Below are positions 34,665 to 42,332 of a stretch of DNA of 64,000 nucleotides, in pieces. Each line of letters opens with the position of its first letter. The stretch's first letter is position 1. Both the position numbers and the translations under genes were made by a program. The DNA is from Achromobacter ruhlandii. Its GTDB lineage: Bacteria > Pseudomonadota > Gammaproteobacteria > Burkholderiales > Burkholderiaceae_B. The notes beneath the pieces were generated by a model. That model did not search any database. It was not told the origin of the DNA and saw only the letters and a list, made by a program, of their open reading frames with translations. The stretch lies in assembly GCF_902859695.1 (NCBI RefSeq), contig NZ_CADIJL010000011.1, forward strand, positions 1-64,000. Reading direction: 5' to 3'.

Positions 34665-36107
34665 ATGCGTTTCGACCTGAAGACTTTCCAGTTCGTTGAT
34701 TCCGCGCGCGCGCCCGACGCGCTCGCGGTGGTCGGCGCCGACCGCAGCCTGACCTGGGCGCAACTGCGCGACGAGGCCATGGCGTGGGCCGACGAGGCGC
34801 GTGCGCACGGCGCGGCGCCGGACGTGCCGGTGGCCATCTATGGCCATAAAGAGGCCTCGTTCTTCGTCGCCATGGTCGGCGCGCTGCTGATCGGCGCGCC
34901 GTTCGTGCCCGTCGACACCATCTACCCGCCGGAACGCCTGCGCCGCATCGTCGAGATCGTGCGCGCCGCCGCCGTCTACGACGCCGCGGCCCGGGGCTTC
35001 GAGCCGGGCGAGGGCGCCGAACTGGCCGAGCGCGGCCTGGCTTACGTCATGTTCACCTCCGGCAGCACCGGCGATCCCAAGGGCGTGCAGATTGGCCGCG
35101 AAAGCGTCGGCCTGCTGGGCGACTGGATGCTGGGCAGCTTCGGCCTGGGCGATGCGCCGGTGTTCATGAACCAGGCGCCTTTCAGCTTCGACCTGTCGAT
35201 GTACGAGGTGTTCGCCACGCTGGCCGCCGGCGGCACCTGCGTGCTGAACTCGCGCGAGCAGATCGGCGCGGCCGCGACCTGGATGAGCCGGCTGGCGCGG
35301 CACGGCGTAACCGTGTGGGTGTCGACGCCGTCGTTCGCGCACCAGCAGCTGGCCAACCGCGATTTCTCGCCGGCCACGCTGCCGACGCTGCGCACCTTCC
35401 TGTTCTGCGGCGAGCCCCTGCCGGCGGCGTTGGCGAAAAAGCTGCGCCAGCGTTTCCCGGACGCGGTGATCCTGAACACCTATGGCCCGACCGAGGCCAC
35501 CGTCGCCACCACCTGGATCGCCATCACCGATGCGGTGCTGGCGGCGCATGATCCGCTGCCGGTCGGCCACGCCAAGCCCGATTGCGAGCTGCGCATCCAG
35601 GAGGGCGAGATCTGCATCATCGGCGATCACGTCATGCGGGGCTACCTGAACCGCCCGGATCTGAACGAGGCCAAGCTGTTCGTGACCGAGGATGGCCGCC
35701 GCGGTTTTCGCACCGGCGACCTGGGTGAACTGGGCGCGGACGGGCTGCTGTTCTGCCGCGGTCGCATGGACGACCAGATCAAGCTGAACGGTTATCGCAT
35801 CGAACTGGCCGAGATTGACGAGGCCCTGCACGGGTTGCCGGGCGTGGAGGGCGGCGCCTGCGCGGTGCTGCGCCGGCCGGATGGCACGGCGGTGCGCCTG
35901 ATCGGCTTTGTCGCCGGACTGGCGCAGGCGGATGCCAGCCTGCTTGAGCTCGATGCGCTATCGGGATGGAAGGAGCGGCTGGGCCAGCGCCTGCCGCCCT
36001 ACATGGTGCCGTCCGAGCTGGTTTCGTGCGCGGCGCTGCCGATGTCGAACAACCACAAGATCGATCGCAAGAAGCTGCTCGACATCTACGCCGCGATTCC
36101 GGCGTAA
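34665..36107 (+). CDS. dltA: D-alanine:carrier protein ligase (DltA-like)
   Basis: A 480-residue adenylation enzyme of the ANL family. The P-loop FTSGSTGDPKG (about 127-137), NTYGPTEATVATTW, FRTGDLGELG with the conserved Asp, GRMDDQIKLNGYRIEL, and the C-terminal catalytic Lys region NNHKIDRKKLL are all intact. It activates D-alanine and loads the carrier at 31915. The operon order here is C-D-X-B-A, unlike Gram-positive dltXABCD. It is followed by a terminator facing yggT. Confidence 0.94.
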   Translation: MRFDLKTFQFVDSARAPDALAVVGADRSLTWAQLRDEAMAWADEARAHGAAPDVPVAIYGHKEASFFVAMVGALLIGAPFVPVDTIYPPERLRRIVEIVRAAAVYDAAARGFEPGEGAELAERGLAYVMFTSGSTGDPKGVQIGRESVGLLGDWMLGSFGLGDAPVFMNQAPFSFDLSMYEVFATLAAGGTCVLNSREQIGAAATWMSRLARHGVTVWVSTPSFAHQQLANRDFSPATLPTLRTFLFCGEPLPAALAKKLRQRFPDAVILNTYGPTEATVATTWIAITDAVLAAHDPLPVGHAKPDCELRIQEGEICIIGDHVMRGYLNRPDLNEAKLFVTEDGRRGFRTGDLGELGADGLLFCRGRMDDQIKLNGYRIELAEIDEALHGLPGVEGGACAVLRRPDGTAVRLIGFVAGLAQADASLLELDALSGWKERLGQRLPPYMVPSELVSCAALPMSNNHKIDRKKLLDIYAAIPA

Positions 36108-36148
36108 GGGATGGGGCAGGCGCGCGCCGCGACCGCCGCGCCATGGAA

Positions 36149-36175
36149 ACGGCCCGGGCAAGGCTTGCCGGGCCG
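36149..36175. terminator. Hairpin between convergent dltA and yggT
   Basis: An ACGGCCCGG-GCAAG/CTTGC-CGGGCCGT stem-loop is followed on the plus strand by CGTCGTTTTC. It lies 42 bases past dltA and 10 bases from the yggT stop, so it may serve both genes. Confidence 0.65.
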
Positions 36176-36184
36176 TCGTCGTTT

Positions 36185-36745
36185 TCAGACGCCCATCAGG
36201 CCGTAGCTCAGGCGGGCAAGGACCATCAACAGCACCTGGGCCACGATCAGCAGCACCAGCGGCGAGAAGTCGATCGAGGTGCGCGGCAGCAGCCGGCGGA
36301 TGGGATCGAGCATGGGCGCGGTCAGCGCCTGCAGCAGCGGCATCATCGGCGCCATCGGATTGACCCACGACAGCACCGCCTGGATCAGCGTCAGCCACAC
36401 CACCAGGTTCAGCGCCCACTTGAGCGCCATCAGCAGCGCCGACAGCATGGCCGAGGGCAGCAGCACGGCGGGGATCAGGGCGCCGATGGCGACCAGCCAG
36501 ATCAGCACCAGGTACACCAGCGCGGCCAGCCAGGTGGCCACCAGGCTGGTCCAGTCGATCTTGTTGCCCGCCGGAATGATCTTGCGCAGCGGCAGCACCA
36601 GCCAGTTGGTGGCCTGGTAGATGACGCGCGCCAGCGGATTGAACGGATGCAACCGGATCGCGTGCATCCAGGCGCGGGCGATCAGGGCGGCGCCGAACAG
36701 CGTGAACGCGATTTCGAGCAGGAAGCGGAGGATTTCACCGAGCAT
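36185..36745 (-). CDS. YggT-family membrane protein
   Basis: A 186-residue inner-membrane protein with two YggT repeats, each containing paired hydrophobic helices and the conserved NPxxxxxxxxTxxxLxPxRxxxP pattern (NPLARVIYQATNWLVLPLR and NPMAPMMPLLQALTAPMLDP). The function is poorly known; the family is linked to membrane or osmotic homeostasis and is often near proC/yggS, neither of which is seen here. It is convergent with dltA. Confidence 0.9.
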   Translation of the reverse strand: MLGEILRFLLEIAFTLFGAALIARAWMHAIRLHPFNPLARVIYQATNWLVLPLRKIIPAGNKIDWTSLVATWLAALVYLVLIWLVAIGALIPAVLLPSAMLSALLMALKWALNLVVWLTLIQAVLSWVNPMAPMMPLLQALTAPMLDPIRRLLPRTSIDFSPLVLLIVAQVLLMVLARLSYGLMGV

Positions 36746-36914
36746 GGACGCGATCTACCTAATGAAGACAACATTTATTGTCTCACGCCAAGGCGTCAAC
36801 GGCGCTGTCCGGATGGCCGCGGCGAAATGAGATTGACGCGGCTGGCGCCCGAATAAAAACCGCCTGGCCAGGGCCAGGCGGTTTGAGGTACTGCTACCGT
36901 TATGACCGGTCCGA

Positions 36915-37532
36915 TTACGGACGGCCACCCGTCGGGAACGGCCACGACGCGGCGGGGTTCAGCGCGGTCTTCGCGCCCGGGGCAGCGGCCGTGGACGGCG
37001 GCGTGGCGGGCTTCTTCGGAGCGGCTTTCTTCGCAGCGGGCTTCTTGGCAGCGGCGGGCTTGGCAGCCGGCTTGGCAGCGGGCTTCTTGGCGGCCGGGGC
37101 CTTCTTGGCTACGACCTTCTTGGCAACCGCCTTCTTGGCCGGGGCCTTCTTGGCAACCGCCTTCTTGGCGACGGCCTTCTTGGCAACCGCCTTCTTGGCG
37201 GCGACCTTCTTGGCTACCGCTTTCTTGGCGACGGCCTTCTTGGCAACCGCTTTCTTGGCGACGACCTTCTTGGCCGCTGCCTTCTTGGCTACCGGCTTCT
37301 TGGCCGCGACTTTCTTGGCGACGGCCTTCTTGGCTACCGCTTTCTTCGCGACCTTCTTGGCGGCCGGCTTCTTGGCGGCAACCTTCTTCACCGCCGGCTT
37401 CTTGGCGGCGACCTTCTTGACAGCTACCTTCTTGACGGCAGCTTTCTTGGCCGGGGCGGCCTTCTTCGCTACTGCCTTCTTGGCGGCGGGCTTCTTCACC
37501 GCTTTCTTTACGGCTTTCTTGGCTGTTGCCAT
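36915..37532 (-). CDS. Histone H1-like DNA-binding protein (Ala/Lys repeats)
   Basis: A 205-residue protein made almost wholly of short repeats [10 protein letters not shown] and VAAKKP (about residues 3-165), highly basic, with a Pro/Ala-rich non-repetitive C-terminus ending PFPTGGRP. It resembles eukaryotic H1 tails and the Bordetella BpH1 protein, which binds DNA without sequence specificity. The second ATG (37532) is chosen because AAGGAG lies 7 bases before it; the ATG at 37538 would be one base from that site. The repeats are expected to vary in number between strains. Confidence 0.93.
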   Translation of the reverse strand: MATAKKAVKKAVKKPAAKKAVAKKAAPAKKAAVKKVAVKKVAAKKPAVKKVAAKKPAAKKVAKKAVAKKAVAKKVAAKKPVAKKAAAKKVVAKKAVAKKAVAKKAVAKKVAAKKAVAKKAVAKKAVAKKAPAKKAVAKKVVAKKAPAAKKPAAKPAAKPAAAKKPAAKKAAPKKPATPPSTAAAPGAKTALNPAASWPFPTGGRP

Positions 37533-37682
37533 GGTCATGCTCCTTAGGTTCAGGGGTCCCAGAACTTAAACCCGTGCCCCGATCCGCCAACAAGGCGAAC
37601 CGTGCCCGGGCTATTCATCGGCGCATGCCGCTGTTCTGTGCGAGCAACAGCTACTACGGTTTGCGCTAATGAATTCGGCACA

Positions 37683-37848
37683 GCCATTTGATATGGCCCC
37701 CGCTCCTTTGGCGCGAGCCATTTCAAATGGCGCCGGTGGGCAGTCTGATCACAGACCGCCTACCGCTTGTTCTACGTGTTCGAAAACACCCTGACCTGGG
37801 AGATCACCCTCAAGGCCTGGCGCGAACGCAACGCTCTTGCAAGAGCGT
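37683..37848. promoter_or_regulatory. Cluster of palindromes between the histone-like gene and nrdB
   Basis: This 345-base gap holds GCCATTTGATATGGC (37683-37697), the related perfect palindrome GCCATTTCAAATGGC (37717-37731, 34 bases centre to centre), GTCTG-ATCA-CAGAC (37743-37756) and ACGCTCTTGCAAGAGCGT (37831-37848). The last lies 30 bases beyond the nrdB stop inside a longer GGCGCG/CGCGCC hairpin and may end the nrdAB message, though it lacks a T-run. The first pair could be operator sites for the histone-like gene. Confidence 0.5.
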
Positions 37849-37877
37849 GCCCGCGCCGGGCCCGAAGGCGAACTGCG

Positions 37878-39077
37878 TTACTCCCAGCTCAGCGTGCCAC
37901 CGGTTTGGTATTCGATCACGCGAGTTTCAAAAAAGTTGCGTTCCTTCTTAAGATCGATCATTTCCGCCATCCACGGGAAGGGATTCTCTTCCTGCGGGTA
38001 CAGCGGTTCGATACCGATTTGCTGGCAACGACGGTTGGCGATGAAGCGCAGGTAGGATTTGAACATGGGAGCGTTCAAGCCCAACACGCCACGCGGCATC
38101 GTGTCTTCGGCGTAAGCGTATTCGAGTTCGACCGCTTTGCGGAAGAGTTCTCGAATTTCTTCGCGGAATTCCGGCGTCCACAGATGCGGATTTTCCAGTT
38201 TGACGGTGTTGATCAGGTCGATGCCGAAATTGCAGTGCATGGATTCATCGCGCAGGATGTACATGTACTGCTCGGCGGCGCCGGTCATCTTGTTCTGGCG
38301 ACCCAGCGCCAGGATCTGCGTGAAGCCAACGTAGAAGAACAGGCCTTCCATCAGGCAAGCGAAGACGATCAGCGACTTCAGCAGCGTCTGGTCGGCTTCG
38401 GGCGTGCCCGTCTTGAAGTTGGGGTCCGCGATCGCGTCGATGAACGGAATCAGGAACTCGTCCTTGGCGCGGATGGACGGCACTTCGTTGTAAGCGTTGA
38501 AGATCTCCGCTTCGTCCAGGTCCAGGCTTTCGACGATGTATTGATAGGCGTGCGTGTGGATGGCTTCCTCGAACGCCTGGCGCAGCAGGAACTGGCGGCA
38601 TTCGGGCGCCGTGATGTGGCGGTAGGTGCCCAGCACGATGTTGTTCGCGGCCAGCGAGTCGGCCGTGACGAAGAAACCCAGGTTGCGCTTGACGATGCGG
38701 CGCTCGTCCTCGGTGAGCCCGTTCGGGTTCTTCCAGAGGGCGATGTCGCGCGACATGTTGATTTCTTGCGGCATCCAGTGGTTCGCGCACGTGGCCAGGT
38801 ATTTCTCCCATGCCCACTTGTACTTGAACGGCACCAGCTGGTTGACGTCGGTCTGGCCGTTGATGATGCGCTTGTCGGCAACCTTCACGCGTTGCGAGGT
38901 GGCGCTGCCGCTGGCCGCCAGACCGGCCGCATGCTGCGGCGCGGCTGGGGTCGGCATGGCGGTGTCACCGAACACGCCGGTCGCCGCCCGGACTTCGGGC
39001 ACAGCCTGCCCGCCCGCCGCGGGCGCGGGGGCTTGTGCAGGTTGCGTGGCGAGGGTGTCGTCTTCCCAATTAATCAT
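37878..39077 (-). CDS. nrdB: Ribonucleotide reductase class Ia, beta subunit
   Basis: A 399-residue diiron-tyrosyl radical subunit. It contains the iron-ligand segments [25 protein letters not shown] and [10 protein letters not shown], and the helix pair with [10 protein letters not shown]. An Ala/Pro-rich N-terminal extension of about 60 residues precedes the conserved core ([17 protein letters not shown]). The C-terminal tail (TGGTLSWE) is the part that docks on NrdA. It is 20 bases downstream of nrdA and transcribed with it. Confidence 0.97.
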   Translation of the reverse strand: MINWEDDTLATQPAQAPAPAAGGQAVPEVRAATGVFGDTAMPTPAAPQHAAGLAASGSATSQRVKVADKRIINGQTDVNQLVPFKYKWAWEKYLATCANHWMPQEINMSRDIALWKNPNGLTEDERRIVKRNLGFFVTADSLAANNIVLGTYRHITAPECRQFLLRQAFEEAIHTHAYQYIVESLDLDEAEIFNAYNEVPSIRAKDEFLIPFIDAIADPNFKTGTPEADQTLLKSLIVFACLMEGLFFYVGFTQILALGRQNKMTGAAEQYMYILRDESMHCNFGIDLINTVKLENPHLWTPEFREEIRELFRKAVELEYAYAEDTMPRGVLGLNAPMFKSYLRFIANRRCQQIGIEPLYPQEENPFPWMAEMIDLKKERNFFETRVIEYQTGGTLSWE

Positions 39078-39097
39078 GATTCATTCTCCGGAGGCGG

Positions 39098-42028
39098 TTA
39101 TTGGCAGGCTTCGCACTCTTCGAAGCCGGGGTCGCCCGGCCGCATGGTGCAAACCGCCCCGAGAACTTCGGGTTCCGGCAAAACAGGTGCAGCGGACACG
39201 GGGGCCGCGGTGGACTGGCCACCGGCGCTGACGGCGTTCAGTTCGCCGCCGCGTCCCGTCGACTTCTCGGCGCTGGTGGCGCCAAGGGTACGCAGGTAAT
39301 AGGTCGTCTTCAGGCCACGCTTCCAGGCCAGCTTGTAGGTGTCGTCCAGCTTCTTGCCGGAGGCGCCGGCCATGTAGATGTTCAGCGACTGGGCTTGGTC
39401 GATCCACTTCTGGCGACGCGAGGCGCATTCCACCAGCCAGCTCGGTTCGACTTCGAACGCGGTGGCGTAGAGTTCGCGGAGTTCGGAAGGTACGCGATCG
39501 ATGCGGGACAGGCTGCCGTCGAAGTACTTGAGGTCGGCGACCATGACTTCGTCCCAGAGACCGAGTTTCTTCAGGTCACGCACGAGGTAATCGTTAACGA
39601 CCGTGAACTCGCCGGAGAGATTCGATTTGACGTACAAGTTCTGGAAAGTGGGTTCGATGCACGCAGATACACCAATGATATTGGAAATAGTCGCGGTTGG
39701 GGCGATTGCGATGCAATTGGAGTTGCGCATGCCATGTTGTTTGATGCGCGCGCGCAACGCATCCCAATCGAGCGTGCTCGATTCATCGACCTCGACATGA
39801 CCACCGCGTTCGTCACGCAGCATCTTCAACGTGTCTTGCGGCAGGATGCCACGCGACCACAGCGAGCCTTCGTACGATTGATAGCGGCCACGTTCTTCGG
39901 CCAGCAGGCTCGAGGCCCAGTAGGCGTGATAGCACACCGCTTCCATCGAACGATCGGCGAATTCGACGGCGGCTTGCGATGCGTACGGCACGCGCATCAT
40001 CTGCAGGCAGTCCTGGAAACCCATGATGCCCATGCCCACCGGACGATGGCGCGCGTTGGAGTTGCGGGCCTTGTCGACGGCGTAATAGTTGATGTCGATG
40101 ACGTTGTCGAGCATGCGCATGGCGATGCTGACGGTGCGCTTGATCTTCTCGTGGTCGAGTTCGAAACCGCCGCCGGCGGCCGGCTTCATGTGCGCGACCA
40201 GGTTCACCGAACCCAGGTTGCAAACCGCGATTTCCGATTCGTTGGTGTTCAGCGTGATCTCGGTGCACAGGTTCGAGCTGTGGACCACACCGACGTGCTG
40301 CTGCGGCGAACGGATGTTGCACGGATCCTTGAACGTGATCCACGGGTGGCCGGTTTCGAACAGCATCGACAGCATCTTGCGCCACAGGGTCAGCGCCGGC
40401 ATCTTCTTGAATAGCTTCAGGTCGCCGCTGGCGACGCGCGCTTCATAGCCGACGTAGGCTTCTTCGAAGGCCTTGCCGTACTTGTCGTGCAGGTCGGGGC
40501 AGTCGGACGGCGAGAACAGGGTCCATTCGCCGCCTTCCATGACGCGCTTCATGAACAGGTCGGGAATCCAGTTCGCCGTGTTCATGTCGTGGGTGCGACG
40601 GCGCTCGTCGCCGGTGTTCTTGCGCAGTTCGAGGAATTCCTCGATGTCCAGGTGCCACGATTCCAGGTAGGTGCAGACCGCGCCCTTGCGCTTGCCGCCC
40701 TGGTTCACCGCCACGGCGGTGTCGTTGACGACCTTCAGGAACGGGACCACGCCCTGGCTTTCGCCGTTGGTGCCCTTGATGTGGCTGCGCAGCGCGCGCA
40801 CCGGGGTCCAGTCGTTGCCCAGGCCGCCGGCGTACTTGGCCAGCAGCGCGTTTTCCTTGATGGCGTCGTAGATGCCTTCCAGGTCGTCGGAGACGGTGGT
40901 CAGGTAGCACGACGACAGTTGCGAGTGCAGGGTGCCCGAGTTGAACAGCGTCGGGGTCGAGCTCATGAAGTCGAACGACGACAGGATTTCGTAGAACTCG
41001 ATGGCGCGGGCTTCGCGGTCGGTCTCGCGCAGCGCCAGGCCCATGGCCACGCGCATGAAGAACACCTGCGGCAGTTCGATGCGGGTGCCGCGGATGTGCA
41101 GGAAGTAGCGGTCGTACAGGGTCTGCAGGCCGAGGTAGCCGAACTGCAGGTCGCGCTTGGCGTTCAGGGCCTTGCCCAGCTTGGTCAGGTCATAGCTGGC
41201 CAGGTCGGGCGACAGCAGGCCGCCTTCGATGCCGCGGGCGATGAAGGTGGGGAAGTACTCGGCGTAGCGGGCGGCCATGCCGTCCTGCGAGACTTCCTCG
41301 CCCAGCACTTCCTTGCGGATCGTGTGCAGCAGCAGGCGGGCGGTGACCTGGCTGTAGGCCGGGTCCTTCTCGACCAGCGCGCGCGCCGACAGGATGGCGG
41401 ACTTGAACACTTCATCGACGGGGATGCCGTCGTACAGGTTCTTGACCGTTTCCTTCAGGATGGCTTCGGAGTCGATGAATTCGGCCAGGCCTTCACCGGC
41501 GGCGACGATGGTGGCGCGCAGTTCGGCGATGTCCAGCGGACGGCGGACACCCGCGTCCGTGACGTGCAGCACGTTTTCCTGCGGCGTCGTGTCGGCCTTC
41601 TGCTGGCCTTCGGCGGCCGCGGCGGCGGCGCGTTCCTGCGTGCGCTTTTCGCGATAGAGCACATAGGCGCGGGCGACGTCATGCTGGCCCGAGCGCATCA
41701 GGGCCAGTTCGACCTGGTCCTGCACGTCTTCGATATGGAAGGTGCCGCCGCCCGGGCGGTTGCGCACCAGCGCGTTGACGGCCTGGGTCGTCAGCTGTTC
41801 AACCAGCTCGCGCACGCGGGCCGAGGCCGCGCCCTGGCCGCCGTTCACGGCCAGGAAGGCCTTGGTCATGGCGATGGCTATCTTGCCGGGTTCGAACCCG
41901 ACCACCGAGCCATTGCGGCGGATGATGTTGTAGCTGGCCCATTGCCCGCCGTTGGCGTCGGCCGGGGAATCGGTTTGAGAGGGCGGCACGGCCGAGGGCC
42001 GGGTCACAGAGGCGATCGTAGTCTGCAT
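39098..42028 (-). CDS. nrdA: Ribonucleotide reductase class Ia, alpha subunit
   Basis: A 976-residue catalytic subunit, longer than E. coli NrdA. The extra length is N-terminal. One ATP-cone starts near residue 28 (YNIIRRNGSVVGFEPGKIA) and a second, degenerate cone-like region starts near 140 (VLHVTDAGVRRPLDIAEL). The catalytic barrel has NSGTLHSQLSSCYL, SNLCTEITLNTNE and GFQDCLQMM, and the C-terminal thiol pair is CEAC. The start at 42028 has AGGAGC upstream. Expression is probably repressed by NrdR through the boxes at 42171-42217. Confidence 0.97.
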   Translation of the reverse strand: MQTTIASVTRPSAVPPSQTDSPADANGGQWASYNIIRRNGSVVGFEPGKIAIAMTKAFLAVNGGQGAASARVRELVEQLTTQAVNALVRNRPGGGTFHIEDVQDQVELALMRSGQHDVARAYVLYREKRTQERAAAAAAEGQQKADTTPQENVLHVTDAGVRRPLDIAELRATIVAAGEGLAEFIDSEAILKETVKNLYDGIPVDEVFKSAILSARALVEKDPAYSQVTARLLLHTIRKEVLGEEVSQDGMAARYAEYFPTFIARGIEGGLLSPDLASYDLTKLGKALNAKRDLQFGYLGLQTLYDRYFLHIRGTRIELPQVFFMRVAMGLALRETDREARAIEFYEILSSFDFMSSTPTLFNSGTLHSQLSSCYLTTVSDDLEGIYDAIKENALLAKYAGGLGNDWTPVRALRSHIKGTNGESQGVVPFLKVVNDTAVAVNQGGKRKGAVCTYLESWHLDIEEFLELRKNTGDERRRTHDMNTANWIPDLFMKRVMEGGEWTLFSPSDCPDLHDKYGKAFEEAYVGYEARVASGDLKLFKKMPALTLWRKMLSMLFETGHPWITFKDPCNIRSPQQHVGVVHSSNLCTEITLNTNESEIAVCNLGSVNLVAHMKPAAGGGFELDHEKIKRTVSIAMRMLDNVIDINYYAVDKARNSNARHRPVGMGIMGFQDCLQMMRVPYASQAAVEFADRSMEAVCYHAYWASSLLAEERGRYQSYEGSLWSRGILPQDTLKMLRDERGGHVEVDESSTLDWDALRARIKQHGMRNSNCIAIAPTATISNIIGVSACIEPTFQNLYVKSNLSGEFTVVNDYLVRDLKKLGLWDEVMVADLKYFDGSLSRIDRVPSELRELYATAFEVEPSWLVECASRRQKWIDQAQSLNIYMAGASGKKLDDTYKLAWKRGLKTTYYLRTLGATSAEKSTGRGGELNAVSAGGQSTAAPVSAAPVLPEPEVLGAVCTMRPGDPGFEECEACQ

Positions 42029-42060
42029 GGAAGCTCCTGTGCGAAAAGCGCGTAGATAGC

Positions 42061-42079
42061 GACATGACGACGTCATGTC
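42061..42079. promoter_or_regulatory. Perfect inverted repeat in the nrdA leader
   Basis: GACATGACG-A-CGTCATGTC has 9-bp arms and lies 33 bases upstream of the nrdA start. It could be an operator or a leader hairpin. I do not recognise the binding protein. Confidence 0.5.
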
Positions 42080-42170
42080 AGGTACGAAATTTGGATCTTA
42101 TTGAGGGGGTCGCAACGCTTGGACGGACGAATCCGCATGGCGTGGCCGACGAGTATCAGCGGTTAGGCGA

Positions 42171-42217
42171 CCACAACATATAGTGTAGCACCCCTCGTTG
42201 GACACTAATTCTAGTGA
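42171..42217. promoter_or_regulatory. Tandem NrdR boxes upstream of nrdA
   Basis: Two 16-mers fit the NrdR consensus acaCwAtATaTwGtgt: CCACAACATATAGTGT (42171-42186) and ACACTAATTCTAGTGA (42202-42217). Their starts are 31 bases apart, close to three DNA turns, which is the diagnostic NrdR spacing. NrdR represses ribonucleotide reductase genes when bound to dATP/ATP. The nrdR gene is not in the window. Confidence 0.85.
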
Positions 42218-42280
42218 TCGAGTACGACAGCTACAAGAAGAAGATAGGATCAGGTTCCCAAAACATTGTTACTAAATGCA

Positions 42281-42308
42281 CTGGGCGCGCCTAGCAAGGC
42301 GCGCCCAG
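42281..42308 (-). terminator. Strong hairpin after the indolepyruvate oxidoreductase gene
   Basis: A perfect 12-bp stem, CTGGGCGCGCCT/AGGCGCGCCCAG, with a 4-base loop lies 24 bases beyond the stop. On the minus strand it is followed by TGCATTTAG, only weakly T-rich. Either a terminator or a 3'-end stabiliser. Confidence 0.65.
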
Positions 42309-42332
42309 GAGAATGCCGCTCAGCGCGAGTGT

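Noticed and set aside
37767-39299. Plus-strand open frame overlapping nrdB
   Set aside because: It is antisense to a full, motif-complete nrdB. The short stretch before the nrdB 3' end looks protein-like but matches nothing I recognise and has no start context.
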